Shown here: positions 19,278 to 29,978 of the stretch, piece after piece
How positions within the stretch are numbered: the stretch's first letter is position 1
How the letters are laid out: every line of letters begins with the position of its first letter
Origin: CAVVYA01 sp963752345
GTDB lineage: Bacteria; Pseudomonadota; Alphaproteobacteria; SMXQ01
Length of the DNA: 64,000 nucleotides
Reading direction: 5' to 3'
Assembly (NCBI GenBank): GCA_963752345.1
Contig: CAVVYA010000012.1
Span: forward strand, 1 to 64,000
Program-made: the position numbers and the translations under genes
Notes under the pieces: model-generated
Database searches by the model: none
The model's input: only the letters and a program-made list of their open reading frames with translations
Told to the model about the DNA's origin: nothing

Positions 19278-20776
19278 CGCAGGGACACCAAAACGCCATG
19301 ACCGCCACGACGCCGACCGGAGATGCTTCCACGCTGGTTGCCGCGCTCGACCGGCTGGCCGGCGTTCACGCCCTGGTCGTCGGCGACGCCATGCTGGACC
19401 GCTATGTCTACGGCGAGGTCGAGCGCATCTCGCCCGAGGCGCCGATTCCGGTGTTTCTCGAGACGCGCGAAACGGCCATGGCCGGCGGTGCCGGCAATGT
19501 GGTGCGCAATCTGGCCGCCCTCGGCACGCCGACCGGCTTTGTCTCGGTCATCGGCGACGACGGTACCGGCGCCGATCTGCGTGGCCTGCTCAGCGCGCTG
19601 TCCGGGGTGACCGTCAGTCTCGAAGTGGCGCCCGGCCTCACCACCACGATCAAGACCCGCTACGTCTCCGGCCACCAGCAATTGCTGCGCGCCGACCGCG
19701 AGCGGCCGGGCGGCATTCCCGAGGCCGTGCAGCGCGCCGTGGCGGCGCGCGCGGCGGAATTGGCAGCGGGTGCCGACGTCATCGTGCTGTCCGACTACGG
19801 CAAGGGCGTGCTCTCGCCGGCGGCCAACAAGGCGTTGATCGCCGCCGCGCAGAAGCACGGCCGGAAGATCATCGTCGATCCCAAGGGCGTGGATTTCACG
19901 CGTTATCGCGGCGCCTATCTGGTGACGCCCAACCGGCGCGAGTTGCAGGCCGCCGCCGGGCTGCCGGCCGATACCGACGAGCAGGTCGTCACCGCCGCCC
20001 GCCGCCTCATGGCCGACTGCGGCATCGCCAATATGCTGGTGACGCGCAGCGCCGACGGCATGACCTTGGTGACGGAGGATGGTGCGGAGCACCTGCCGGC
20101 CGAGGCGCGCGAGGTGTTCGACGTATCGGGCGCCGGCGACACCGTGGTGGCCGTGATGGCCGCCGCCGTCGGCGCCGGCTTGCCGCTGATCGAGGCGGCG
20201 CGGCTCGCCAACGTCGCGGCCGGAATCGTGGTCGGCAAAGTCGGCACGGCGGTGGCCTATCTCGGCGAAATCGCCGATGCCCTGCACGCGGGCGATCTGT
20301 TGCGCGGCGAACGCAAGCTGGCATCGCTCGAGGCGGCGCTCGATCACGTGGCGCGCTGGCGCCGCCAGGGCGTGCGCGTCGGCTTCACCAACGGCTGTTT
20401 CGACCTGCTGCATCCGGGCCATCTTCACCTGCTCAAACAGGCCCGCGCGGCGTGCGACCGTCTCGTGGTGGCGATCAACACCGACGCCTCGGTCAAGCGG
20501 CTGAAAGGCGCCGACCGGCCGATCCAATCGGAGGCGGCGCGCGCCGCCGTGCTCGGTTCGCTGTCGATGGTCGATCTGGTGGTGCTGTTCGCCGAGGATA
20601 CGCCGATCCGGCAAATCGAGGCGATCCGGCCGGACGTGCTGGTCAAGGGTGCCGACTATGCCGTCAAGGATGTGATCGGCGGCGCCTTCGTGCAATCCTA
20701 CGGCGGTAAGGTGCTGCTTGCCGAGCTGGCGCCCGGCCATAGCACGACGGCCACCATCGCGCGCCTGGCGCGCTGA
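19274..20776 (+). CDS. hldE: Bifunctional heptose-7-phosphate kinase / heptose-1-phosphate adenylyltransferase HldE
   Basis: HldE makes ADP-D-glycero-D-manno-heptose for the LPS core. The 500-residue protein has an N-terminal PfkB/ribokinase domain (about residues 20-335) with PEAPIPVF, AGGAGNVVRNLAALG and the catalytic VSGAGDTVVAV. A C-terminal cytidylyltransferase-like domain (about 365-500) has GFTNGCFDLLHPGHLHLL. Both domains are complete and in the usual order. It is coupled to fcl by an ATGA overlap. GmhA and HldD are not in the window. The start may be Met1 or Met9. Confidence 0.95.
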   Translation: MTQGHQNAMTATTPTGDASTLVAALDRLAGVHALVVGDAMLDRYVYGEVERISPEAPIPVFLETRETAMAGGAGNVVRNLAALGTPTGFVSVIGDDGTGADLRGLLSALSGVTVSLEVAPGLTTTIKTRYVSGHQQLLRADRERPGGIPEAVQRAVAARAAELAAGADVIVLSDYGKGVLSPAANKALIAAAQKHGRKIIVDPKGVDFTRYRGAYLVTPNRRELQAAAGLPADTDEQVVTAARRLMADCGIANMLVTRSADGMTLVTEDGAEHLPAEAREVFDVSGAGDTVVAVMAAAVGAGLPLIEAARLANVAAGIVVGKVGTAVAYLGEIADALHAGDLLRGERKLASLEAALDHVARWRRQGVRVGFTNGCFDLLHPGHLHLLKQARAACDRLVVAINTDASVKRLKGADRPIQSEAARAAVLGSLSMVDLVVLFAEDTPIRQIEAIRPDVLVKGADYAVKDVIGGAFVQSYGGKVLLAELAPGHSTTATIARLAR

Positions 20777-20819
20777 CCGTCCCGTTCCCGTCGGCGCCCC
20801 AGGAAGTTCCGAGAAGCCC

Positions 20820-21887
20820 ATGACGGAAACGCTATGGCGCTGCATCGCCGATCCGGACCATCGTTTGACCGAGCCGGTCTCGGCCACGATTCGGGCCGAA
20901 GCGGCGCGCTTCGCCGCGATGACCTCGCCGGCGACGGCGGCCTGGCTGCTCGCCGATGCGACGGCGCCTGACGCGCCGCTGATTTCCCACGACGAGGCGG
21001 AGCGCAGCCGGATGTCTCACGGCACACGCAGGGCGGCCGCCATGGGCTGGCTCGCCGTGATCGAGCAAGCCGGCATTGAAACCGTGGTCCTGAAGGGCTT
21101 CGCGATCGGCGCTCTGTTCTACCCCGATCCGGCCGTGCGCGGTTTTGCCGACCTCGACATCCTGGTGCGCGGCGCTGATTTGGACCGGCTGATCGACCTG
21201 CTCGCCGGCCACGGTTTCGAATTCCACTATGCGGCGGACACGCCGGCCTGGGGTCATATCGGCGACGCGAGCTTTCATCCGTTCGTCGCGTCCGACGGTT
21301 CGATGGTGTTCGACCTGCATATCCATCCGGACGATTTTCCGGTTCATCGCGGCATCACGACCGATATGGTGTTCGCGCATGCGCAGCGCGTTACCGCCGA
21401 CGGCGCATCGTTTCGCGCGCCGTGCACCGATCATCTGGTGCTGCTGGCTATCACCAATGCCATGCGCGACAAGTTCGATCCCCTGGCGGTGCGCGCGCTC
21501 ACCGATCTGATCGTGATGCTGGGGCGGGCTCGCGTGACGGTCGACTGGCCGCAACTGCTGCAGATCGCCAAGCGCGCCGGCTTCCTGCGCGGCATGCGGG
21601 CGGCGGTGCTGCTCCTGCGCCACTTGGGCGTCGCGGCCGAGCGGTTGCCGGAGTCCTTGCTGAAGCCTTACGAGGGTTTCACGGAGCGCTGGGCCGCGCG
21701 CGAATTCGCAACCCTCGTTGCGGATGCGGAGCGCATGTTTCCGTCGCGGCCGTCGCGCCTCGCCCTGCAGACCCGCGAATGGTTCCTGAGTGTCGGCGTC
21801 GATGCGCTGGCGGTGCGCAATGCGCGCCGCGTTATCGGCCTGATGCGGCCGTGGCCCGGTCTGCCGCCGCGCCACGTCGGAAAATAG
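20820..21887 (+). CDS. Uncharacterised nucleotidyltransferase-fold protein (PF14907-like)
   Basis: A 355-residue cytoplasmic protein. The block VVLKGFAIGALFYPDPAVRG followed by FADLDILV is typical of the uncharacterised nucleotidyltransferase family PF14907; the paired aspartates of DLD would be the catalytic metal ligands. A later DLHIHPDD segment is also conserved in this family. Members often sit in polysaccharide or peptide-modification clusters and their substrate is unknown. It starts 43 bp after hldE on the same strand, so a surface-glycan role is plausible but inferred. Confidence 0.7.
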   Translation: MTETLWRCIADPDHRLTEPVSATIRAEAARFAAMTSPATAAWLLADATAPDAPLISHDEAERSRMSHGTRRAAAMGWLAVIEQAGIETVVLKGFAIGALFYPDPAVRGFADLDILVRGADLDRLIDLLAGHGFEFHYAADTPAWGHIGDASFHPFVASDGSMVFDLHIHPDDFPVHRGITTDMVFAHAQRVTADGASFRAPCTDHLVLLAITNAMRDKFDPLAVRALTDLIVMLGRARVTVDWPQLLQIAKRAGFLRGMRAAVLLLRHLGVAAERLPESLLKPYEGFTERWAAREFATLVADAERMFPSRPSRLALQTREWFLSVGVDALAVRNARRVIGLMRPWPGLPPRHVGK

Positions 21888-21894
21888 CGGCGGC

Positions 21895-22854
21895 CTATCG
21901 GGCAGGCGTCGCGGTGCGCGGGAACGGCGCGCCCAATCCGGCCGCCTGCCGCAGGAAGGTTTTCACCGCCTCGCGCGCGCCGAGAACTTCCGGCGCGTTG
22001 TAGTTGTCATCGCGCGGGTAGGCGTCGAACAGATGAAACGCATCGGGATAGAGGATGAGACGTGGCGGTGCCGCGGAGTCGCGCCGCTGTCGGACATAGG
22101 CCTCGCAAATCGGCTGAACGGCGGGATTGTCGGCTTGACCCAGCAGCAACAAGGCCGGCGCGAGAAGGTCGTGGCGCGGCAACCGGTCGCAGGTCGGATA
22201 GAGCGCCACGGCGGCGGCGAACCGATGGAACCGCGCATTCTCGCTGGCGCTGACCGACAGCAGGGCGGTTCGCGCGCCGTTCGACATGCCGATGACGAAC
22301 ACCCGCCGCGGATCGACGAACGGCTGATCGGCCAGCCAGGCGAGCGCCGAATAGGCATCGTCGACTCGGCGCTGCGCCCAGGCTTTCGAGCCGTCGCCGC
22401 ACACGCCGTCGGTGACGCCGCGCACGTCCAGACTGTCGAGGGCGAGCGCTCCGACGCCGACATCCTGCAGCGTGCGCGCCCATAGCTTGAGCCAGAGCCC
22501 GTTGACGCCGCCATAGGTTCCGCCGCAGCCGGCGAGCAGCACGGCAAAGGGCGCGGGGCCCTGTTGCGGAGCAGGATAGAGCTGGCCGGCGAGATTGCCG
22601 CTGCGCGCCGTGCGGCCGCCTTCTTCCTCGCTCCCGTCCTGGAACCGGATGAAGCGGCCCGGACGCCAGGGAAAGGTGACCGCCTTCGGCTCGGGCAAGC
22701 CCCTCAGATAGGACAGCACAATGGGATTTTCGATCGCGTCCGCTTCGGCCTCACGCCCCGAAGCTTCGGCGGAGCGGGCGGCCGTGAAGACCAGGGCGAG
22801 CAAGACGGCAGCGAACAGGAGGGCGGAGAGACGAACGGGAAGGCACCGGATCAT
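21895..22854 (-). CDS. Secreted dienelactone-hydrolase-like alpha/beta hydrolase
   Basis: A 319-residue predicted periplasmic hydrolase. A signal peptide is visible (residues 1-29, hydrophobic ALLFAAVLLALVFTAA, then Ala-rich cleavage region). The nucleophile elbow is VIGMSNGARTALL (serine near residue 195); DNPAV and DAFHLFD supply candidate acid and histidine. The LLAGCGGTYGG segment probably forms the oxyanion region. This architecture fits the dienelactone hydrolase/prolyl-oligopeptidase-like class; substrate unknown. It converges on the nucleotidyltransferase gene with a 7-bp gap. Confidence 0.8.
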   Translation of the reverse strand: MIRCLPVRLSALLFAAVLLALVFTAARSAEASGREAEADAIENPIVLSYLRGLPEPKAVTFPWRPGRFIRFQDGSEEEGGRTARSGNLAGQLYPAPQQGPAPFAVLLAGCGGTYGGVNGLWLKLWARTLQDVGVGALALDSLDVRGVTDGVCGDGSKAWAQRRVDDAYSALAWLADQPFVDPRRVFVIGMSNGARTALLSVSASENARFHRFAAAVALYPTCDRLPRHDLLAPALLLLGQADNPAVQPICEAYVRQRRDSAAPPRLILYPDAFHLFDAYPRDDNYNAPEVLGAREAVKTFLRQAAGLGAPFPRTATPAR

Positions 22855-22910
22855 GATGCGCCATCATATCCCGTATGGCGCGCCGGGAAACCCCAAAGGG
22901 CATGCCGCGC

Positions 22911-25849
22911 TTAGCTCGCCATGCGCGCCTGATCGGGCTCCAGGGTCTCGCGGATGGCGGCGGCGAGCTCGGCTTTGCTATAGGGCTTGAGCAGCAGCGC
23001 GTGATCGGTTTTCGAATGGCCGCGGCCGCTTGCCGGCTCCGCATAGCCTGAGGTGAGCAGCACCTTGAGCGATGGACGGACGACGGTGGCATGCTTGGCC
23101 AAATCCCAGCCCGTCATCCCGCCCGGCATGACGATGTCGCTGAACAACAGGTGCACAGGGCCTTCGTAGGCCTTCAGGCATTGCAAGGCGGTCTGGCCGT
23201 CGTTGGTAGCCAGCACCGCGTAGCCAAGACCGCGCAACGCGGCGACCACGAAGTCGCGCACCAGAGGGTCGTCCTCGACGACCAGGATGGTTTCGGATCC
23301 TTGCGGGATTGCGTCCGGTTGCGCCACGGGCTGGTGAGACGGCACGGCAGCGGCGCGCGGCAGGTACAGGCGCACGACCGTGCCCTGTCCTTCAACGCTG
23401 CGGATGTCGATGGCGCCGCCGGATTGCTGGACAAAGCCGTAGACCATGCTGAGGCCCAGACCCGACCCTTTGCCGACTTCCTTGGTGGTGAAGAACGGCT
23501 CGAACACTTTCTCGAGGTTGGCCGCCGGAATGCCGATTCCGGTATCCGCGACGCTGATGCACACATAGTCGCCGGGGCGCACGTCCATTTGGCGGCTGGC
23601 ATGGGCTTGGTCGCTGGTGAAATTCTCCGCCTGGATGGTAATGCGGCCGCCGTTGGGCATGGAATCGCGTGCATTGAGCACCAGATTGACCAAGGCGTTC
23701 TGCAACATGCCGGGATCGACCACCACCTGCCACAGGTCTCGCGGGAACTGCTGCTTGAATTCGATGGAAGCGCCGATCGCGCCCGACAGCAGGGCTTCGG
23801 TTTCGGCAACCAGCCGGCGCACGTCGGCCGGCCGCGGCTGCAGCGCCTGGCGGCGGGAGAACGACAGGAGCTGGCTGGTGAGTTCGGCGCCGCGCTGCGC
23901 TGCGGTCAAGGTCATCTGCGCGAGTTTCTGCTGCGGCTTGCTGTTCTTCAGGGCATCGACGAGGATCTCGCTGTTGCCCATGATGACCTGCAACAGATTG
24001 TTGAAGTCATGGGCGATGCCGCCGGTCAGTTGGCCGACGGCCTCCATCTTCTGCGCCTGGCGCAGGGCTTCGCCCGTCATCCGCGCTTCGGTGATGTCGC
24101 GGCATACCACCACGGCGCCGCGAATCACGCCCGCATCGTCCATCATGGGCCGGGCGCTGGCGCTGATGAAGGCGCCATCCGCCATGCACGGCATTGCGGA
24201 CGTAAATCTCGGCCGAATCGATATTGTCACCCTGCAACGCGCGGCCGAGCGGAAACTCGTCGGCGCTGAGCGGCGTTTCGCCATCGATGTGATAGAGGCC
24301 GAACATCCGCACGCAATCCTCCGGATTGACCGCGGTGACCGGCGGCTCGCCGAACAGCGCGCGGGCCGCGGGGTTGAACAGCACGATGCGCCGCTGCTCG
24401 TCGGCCACGATCACCGCGTCCGCCATGCTCGCGATGATGGATTGCAGGATCAGGGCCTGCTTGCGGCTGGTCTCCTCGGATTGGCGCAACTGTTCGGATT
24501 TTGCCAGCAGATCCGCTTCCGCGCTCTTGCGCGAGGTGATGTCCGCCAGGATGCTCAGCACATAAGAATGCTCGCGTCCGGCGCCGCTTTGCAAAGAGGC
24601 GGTGAGACTGACCCAGACGGCCTGCCCGTCCTTGCGCAGATAGCGCTTCTCGTTGGAATAGAGCGACAGTTCGCCGCGCACCATCGCGTCCCAGGATGCG
24701 CGGGAGGCGGCCCGATCGTCCGGATGGGTGAGGTCGGCGAAACTCGTTTCGCGCAGTTCCGCTTCGGAGTAGCCGAGAATTTTGCACAGGGCCGAGTTGG
24801 TCAGCAGCCAGCGGCCATCGAGGTCGAGGTGGGCGATCCCGACTGGCGCGTGATCGAATGTGCTGCGGAAGCGCTGCTCGCTTTCCTGCAACGATTTCTG
24901 CGATTTGTGCCGGCTCGCCGTTTCGCGCAGAATCAGCATGCAGCCAAGGATCAGCAGGAGTGAGATGCCGCCGACGGTCAGGCCTTCGCGCCATACCTCC
25001 CGCCGCCACGGCGTGAGGATTTCAGATAGCGATTTGGCAACGGTGATGACGAGCGGTGCGTTGTCCACCTTGCGGTAGCCGACGATGCGGACGCCGCCGT
25101 CGCGCTGCAGGGCGGCGATGTAGATGCCGGCCGGCGCGCGGCGTAGATGTTCGGCGAACAGCGGCCGGTCCGCGATCGAGTGTCCGATGGTGCCTTCGAC
25201 GTTCGGGAAGCGCTCGATGAGGATGCCCTGGGCGTCGAACAGAGCGATGACGCCGTGACGGCCGATGTCGAGCGATGCATAGATGTTACGGTAATAGCTG
25301 GGATCGATCGAGGCGACGATCATTCCGATGAAGTTGCCTTGGTTGTCGCGGATCCGGCGGGTCACCGCGAAGATCAGTTTCTCCGACATGCGGCCATAAA
25401 AAGCATGCGAGATGTGCTGCTCCTTGTCCGGGTTTTGCAGCAGCGCCTCGAAATACTCCCGTTCACGCGCGTCGATGCCCGAGGGAAGCGGGCCGGTGCT
25501 CTGGGCGACAAACCGGCCGCTCGCATCGATCAGCACCAGATTGGCGACCTGTGGCAGTTCGGCTTTGACGTCGCGCAGGTAAGCCCGGATTTCGCCTTCG
25601 TCCGGGCGGGTCGCCGCGGTCATCCAGCTGCTCTCGACGATCTTGGCTGGCGATGCGGATCAGCAGATCGGTGGCGCTGATCGAGCTGAGAGCCTCCAGC
25701 TCGAGCGTGCGGGCGAGGGTCGACACCTCACGCTCAGCCTCGCGGATCGCGCTGCTGCGACGGTCATAGAGATTGAAGACCGTCTGACCCCAGACCACCG
25801 CCATCGCCAAGACGGTGAACAAGATCAGACGGAGTTTCATGCTGGCCAT
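22911..25849 (-). CDS. Hybrid sensor histidine kinase with extracytoplasmic Cache sensor, PAS domains and receiver (two +1 frameshifts)
   Basis: About 978 residues once two single-base insertions (near 25645 and 24188) are removed; the span leaves remainder 2 modulo 3. Order: transmembrane helix (MKLRLILFTVLAMAVVWG), Cache-like periplasmic domain, second helix (GGISLLLILGCMLIL), two PAS domains (the first in RFRSTFDHAPVGIAHLDL), HisKA with phosphoacceptor in LTGGIAHDFNNLLQ, an ATPase domain with GTGIGIP-type and GKGSGLGLSMVYGF motifs, and a C-terminal receiver with its aspartate in LLFSDIVMPGG. The His-Asp arrangement suggests control of an unlinked response regulator. The ligand is unknown. 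Start could also be ATG 25840 or 25864. Confidence 0.85.
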
Positions 25850-25947
25850 CGGCCAAACATACACTTAAGACTTAAATATTTGGTAATAATATGGAACCAT
25901 TTCCCCCTTCCCTATGGGAGAAAGGTATAGTCTACAATGTGGTATCT

Positions 25948-27552
25948 TTAAGAAACTTCCCGAGTCGCGGCGAACCGCAAGTTCGGCCAATCTTGCTGCG
26001 TGCGGTCGAGATCCCAACGGTTGCGCGCCAGGAAAACCAGCGCGCCGTCCCGGTCATGGGCGAGTCCGCCCTGATTGCGGTCGATGAATTTCTTGAGTTC
26101 GGCCTCCTCGCCGCTGACCCAGCGGGCGTATTCGAAGGGCGCCTCCTCGAACCGCATGGCGACCTTGTATTCGCCGGCGATGCGGGTCGACAGCACATCG
26201 AGCTGCAGGGCGCCGACGACGCCGACGATCCAGTCCGAGCCGAGCACCGGCCGGAACACCTGGGCGATGCCTTCTTCCGCCAGATCCTCGAGCGCGCTGC
26301 GCATCTGTTTCGATTTCATCGGATCCTCGAGCCGCACGCGGCGCAGGATTTCGGGCGCGAAGTTCGGAATGCCGGTGAAGCGGATCGCCTCGCCCTCGGT
26401 CAGGCTGTCGCCGACCCGCAGCGTGCCGTGATTGGGAATGCCGATGATGTCGCCGGGCCAAGCCTCGTCCACCAGCTCGCGGTCCTGGGCGAAGAAGAAG
26501 ATCGGGTTGTGCACCGCCATGGTCTTGTCGGTGCGCACCTGCTTGAGCTTCATGCCGCGCTTGAATCGCCCGGCGCAGAGCCGCATGAAGGCCACCCGGT
26601 CGCGATGATTGGGGTCCATGTTGGCCTGCACCTTGAACACGAACCCGGACACCTTGTTCTCGTCCGGCTGGATCGCGCGCGGCTCGGCCGGCTGCGGCCG
26701 CGGGCTCGGCGCCCAATTGGCCAGCACGCTCAATAGCTCGGGCACGCCGAAATCCTTCAGCGCGCTGCCGAACAGCACCGGCGTCAGATGGCCCTCGCGA
26801 TAGGACGCCAGGTCGAATTCCGGATAGCCGGCGGCGGCGAGCTCGACTTGCTCGCGGAACGCGGCGAGTTCGTCCTCCGGCACATACTGGCTGAGGACCG
26901 GATCGTCGGGTCCGCGGCATTGGATCGCGGTGCCGAAACCGCCGTTCGGCGAGGTGCCCGGCAGCAGCAGGCGATTGCCGCGCAGGTCGTAGAGACCGCG
27001 GAACAACCCGCCCATGCCGATCGGCCAGACCACGGGCGAGACATCGAGCGCCAGCGTGTCGGCAATCTCATCGAGCAGTTCGAAGCAGTCGCGGCCCTCG
27101 CGGTCGACCTTGTTGACGAAGGTGACGATCGGCAGGTCGCGCAGCCGGCAGACCTCGAACAGCTTGCGTGTCTGCGTTTCGATGCCCTTTGCCGCGTCGA
27201 TCACCATGACGGCCGAATCCACCGCGGTCAGCGTGCGGTAGGTGTCCTCGCTGAAATCTTCGTGGCCGGGGGTGTCGAGCAGGTTGAAGGTCATGCCCGC
27301 GTGCTCGAAGGTCATCACCGAGCTGGTGACCGAGATGCCGCGGGCGCGCTCGATCTCCATCCAGTCGGAACGGGTGCGCCGGTTCTCGCCGCGCGCCCGC
27401 ACATGGCCCGCCATGCGGATGGCGCCGCCCGACAGCAGCAGCTTCTCGGTCAGCGTCGTCTTGCCGGCGTCCGGGTGCGAGATGATGGCGAAGGTCCGCC
27501 GGCGCGCCACGGGCGTCGTGGGCGCGGAAAGAGAAGGGGCCGTATCGGTCAT
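25948..27552 (-). CDS. prfC: Peptide chain release factor 3 (RF3)
   Basis: RF3 is the GTPase that recycles RF1/RF2 from the ribosome after termination. The G1 motif ISHPDAGKTTLTEKLL, the G2/switch block ERARGISVTSSVM, DTPGHEDFSEDTYR and NKVDREGRD are all present, followed by the beta-barrel and C-terminal domains. At 534 residues it is normal length. ATG 27552 (MTDTAPSLSA) is preferred over an in-frame start 8 codons upstream. It stands alone; an AT-rich 98-bp gap separates its 3' end from the hybrid kinase. Confidence 0.96.
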   Translation of the reverse strand: MTDTAPSLSAPTTPVARRRTFAIISHPDAGKTTLTEKLLLSGGAIRMAGHVRARGENRRTRSDWMEIERARGISVTSSVMTFEHAGMTFNLLDTPGHEDFSEDTYRTLTAVDSAVMVIDAAKGIETQTRKLFEVCRLRDLPIVTFVNKVDREGRDCFELLDEIADTLALDVSPVVWPIGMGGLFRGLYDLRGNRLLLPGTSPNGGFGTAIQCRGPDDPVLSQYVPEDELAAFREQVELAAAGYPEFDLASYREGHLTPVLFGSALKDFGVPELLSVLANWAPSPRPQPAEPRAIQPDENKVSGFVFKVQANMDPNHRDRVAFMRLCAGRFKRGMKLKQVRTDKTMAVHNPIFFFAQDRELVDEAWPGDIIGIPNHGTLRVGDSLTEGEAIRFTGIPNFAPEILRRVRLEDPMKSKQMRSALEDLAEEGIAQVFRPVLGSDWIVGVVGALQLDVLSTRIAGEYKVAMRFEEAPFEYARWVSGEEAELKKFIDRNQGGLAHDRDGALVFLARNRWDLDRTQQDWPNLRFAATREVS

Positions 27553-27764
27553 GGGGCGGCGGGCGGGGCTCGGCAATGATCGGGATTGGCAAGGATATAG
27601 TGCCTTTGGCCCTGGATTTACAGGCTCTTCCGCAGACGGGGCGGAGTTCGGCCGTAGTGCAGGCCACCCTCACCGGTGGGGGAAGACTGGGGGTGGGCGA
27701 TCTCGCGCGCCACCCTCTCCCGGCCTTCCCCCTCAAGGAGGAGGAGAAGAAAACATTCCGGCCG

Positions 27765-28850
27765 TTACTTCTTCTCGTAATTGACCTCGTCGCCCGCGCG
27801 ATGGGTCATGGCCGCCTTCACCTTCTCGAGCAGCGGCTTTGGCGTCCTCAGCAGCTCCTCGGTCAGGCGCTGCACCTCATCGCCTGGCATGGGGCTGACG
27901 TCCGCCTGCTGCTTCTCCGCCTCGGCCAGGAATTCGGCGTCCTTCATGGTGGCGGTGAAGGCCTTGCGCAGCGCCTCGACGCGTTCGGTGGGGACCTCCG
28001 GACTGGTCGCCACCGGCCGGGTGATCGCCACCACGGTGGAGAAGAATGTGAAAATCTGCTTCTGTTCCTCGTTGGTCGCGAGATCCATGAGCAGCGGCAC
28101 GTCGGGAAGCTCGGGTTCCTTCTTCAGTCCGATCTGCAACAGGTAGTTGAGCCGCTTGTTCTTGACCCACTCGGGCCGCGTCGACTTGTAACTCGACCAG
28201 GTGTTGGTGGCGCGTCCATCGACCTCGCCGCGCTCCATGGCGATGGCATCGTCGCCGCCGTAGCCGTAGATAACCTTGAACTTGGTGCCGAGCAGGTTGT
28301 TGTAGACCGCCGGCAGTTGCGCCGAGATCGAGCCGGCGCCGGTGGTGCCGAGGTGGGCCACGTATTTCTTGGCGTCCTCGATCGTCTTCACCTTCGAGGA
28401 ATGCCAGGTGACCAGCACCGGATTGGAATCCGTCACGTTGCCGATCCAGTTGAACTTGCCCATGTCGGCCTTGAGCTTGTCGCCGAAGAAGTCGATCGCT
28501 TGATACATCGGCAGGCCGAGCGACGGGATCGTCAAAATGGTGCCGTCCTTGGGCGCCACCTGAGCGATGTGGTTGATCGCCAGAAGACCGCCGGCGCCCG
28601 GCATATTGACCGGTAGCATGGTCGGATTGCCCGGAATGTATTTGACGATGTGACGGCCGATCATGCGGCTGTAGAGGTCGTAGGACCCGCCGGGATCGGA
28701 GCGAATGATGAAGCGCAGCTGTTTGCCCTTATAGAACTCGGAGACCGAGTCCGCGTGAGCAATGCCGGACGGGAGCACGACATTCGTCAGAGGGCCCGCC
28801 GCGACGGCGGCGAAGGTGAACGCGACGAGACGAACGGACGCGCGCAGCAT
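27765..28850 (-). CDS. TctC/Bug-family periplasmic solute receptor
   Basis: A 361-residue protein with a signal peptide (to about residue 33, ending AHA) and a Bug-type binding fold. YKGKQLRFIIRSDPGGSYD and IPGNPTMLPVNMPGAGG are the usual first-lobe blocks, with LGTTGAGSISAQLP in the ligand-binding region. Such receptors capture carboxylates for tripartite tricarboxylate transporters. No tctA/tctB gene is adjacent, so it is an orphan receptor, as is common in this family. The roughly 210-bp gap upstream of prfC contains C-rich and G-rich runs but no gene. Confidence 0.85.
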   Translation of the reverse strand: MLRASVRLVAFTFAAVAAGPLTNVVLPSGIAHADSVSEFYKGKQLRFIIRSDPGGSYDLYSRMIGRHIVKYIPGNPTMLPVNMPGAGGLLAINHIAQVAPKDGTILTIPSLGLPMYQAIDFFGDKLKADMGKFNWIGNVTDSNPVLVTWHSSKVKTIEDAKKYVAHLGTTGAGSISAQLPAVYNNLLGTKFKVIYGYGGDDAIAMERGEVDGRATNTWSSYKSTRPEWVKNKRLNYLLQIGLKKEPELPDVPLLMDLATNEEQKQIFTFFSTVVAITRPVATSPEVPTERVEALRKAFTATMKDAEFLAEAEKQQADVSPMPGDEVQRLTEELLRTPKPLLEKVKAAMTHRAGDEVNYEKK

Positions 28851-28968
28851 GAATGCCTCCCCAGATATGAAGCTATGGCTCCTCTATCGGGAGCTCTTGA
28901 TGGAAGCTTAGGGCTTGGTGCCATGTGGCACAAGCCACGAACCGGTCTGCGCGCCGCGCTGCCGAGAG

Positions 28969-29417
28969 TCAGGTCGGGGTCGTGGCTGGCACGCTAGACC
29001 CGGTGGTGGCAGCAGCCACCAGGGCGCGCCAGTTGCCGGAAGGCGATTGGCTCCGGTTGCCTGTCTTGGCGTCGGTCAGCACCACGCCGGTCATGCGCCA
29101 GAGCTTTTTCCAATCCTCGAGATTGTGCAGAGTGACTTGGTGAAACCGTTGCTCCATGCGGCGGCGGTGCCAGCGCCGGCCGATCGCGATCCAGCCTGTC
29201 GCGCCCGCGGCGGCTGCGCCGACAGCCCACCACAGGCCGCCCAACCAGGCCGCCGCCGCAACAATGATGATCAGGCTGTAGATCCAGCGGTTGGAATCGG
29301 CTTGGACCGAGATCGGCGAATCGATGTGTTCCAACTTCGCCGAAGTCGAGCGATACGGTCATCGGCGCCCGACTGGATCGCGTCGCGCAGAAGCCTGAGA
29401 TAGTCGATGTCTTCCAT
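28969..29417 (-). CDS. Small membrane protein of unknown function (frame disrupted)
   Basis: A hypothetical gene starting MEDIDYLRLLRDAIQSG at ATG 29417. It appears to continue, after a frame change near 29335-29350, as LEHIDSPISVQADSNRWIYS. Two adjacent hydrophobic stretches (SLIIIVAAAAWLGGLWW and AVGAAAAGATGWIA) follow and then a basic, Trp-containing C-terminal domain. The span leaves remainder 2 modulo 3, which would fit two inserted bases as in other genes here, but I have no family to prove the reconstruction. Function unknown. Confidence 0.45.
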
Positions 29418-29978
29418 TTGGCCGTTCCTCGACGATCGCCGTGCCGCACTCATCGCGGCGACACCCAGCGCGACGGCGCGCGGGAAACCGCAGCGAGATA
29501 TTTAATCATTCGCCGCCATGCCGTCACGGGCAATCAGAATGAGGCGTATGTCGGACGACGGCTCATTCCCACGCCCATGCGGCGCCGCAACCCCCGTCTG
29601 GGTCAGGCTTGAGCGAGGACGGTGACGAGGCCGGTGGCGTCGAGCACGGGAGCGGGGTTAAATCCCATCAGGTGGCTCCAACGAGCGGCAAATGACGCTC
29701 GAGCCCTCGGGTCGGCGGTTTCCAACAGGACAAAAGCGCCGCTGAGGTGCGCCTTTGTCCAGCGCCGGCTTGGCACCCTTGGGCATCTGGCGCGGCCAAT
29801 CGGGCACCTCCCGCGTCATAAGGCTCCGAAGGCTGGCCGCACCGTTTACAGGCGCCACCAAGGGTTGGCGGCGCGGCTCGGGCGAAAATTCGCCCGAGAA
29901 GGCGTTTTCGTCCGCCGCGCAAGAATGATAAAATGCCTCATGACGTGCATGGCTTCGCGAACCTGAGCGAAGGTGGGG
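29418..29978. other. Intergenic stretch with no supported gene
   Basis: About 560 bp between divergently read genes. Short open frames exist on both strands but none has a credible start, a ribosome site or recognisable protein motifs. The right end must hold the promoter of the MHYT kinase. No tRNA or strong hairpin was seen. Confidence 0.5.

Noticed and set aside
19199..20887. A 562-codon minus-strand frame antisense to hldE
   Set aside because: No domain and hldE is fully conserved on the other strand.
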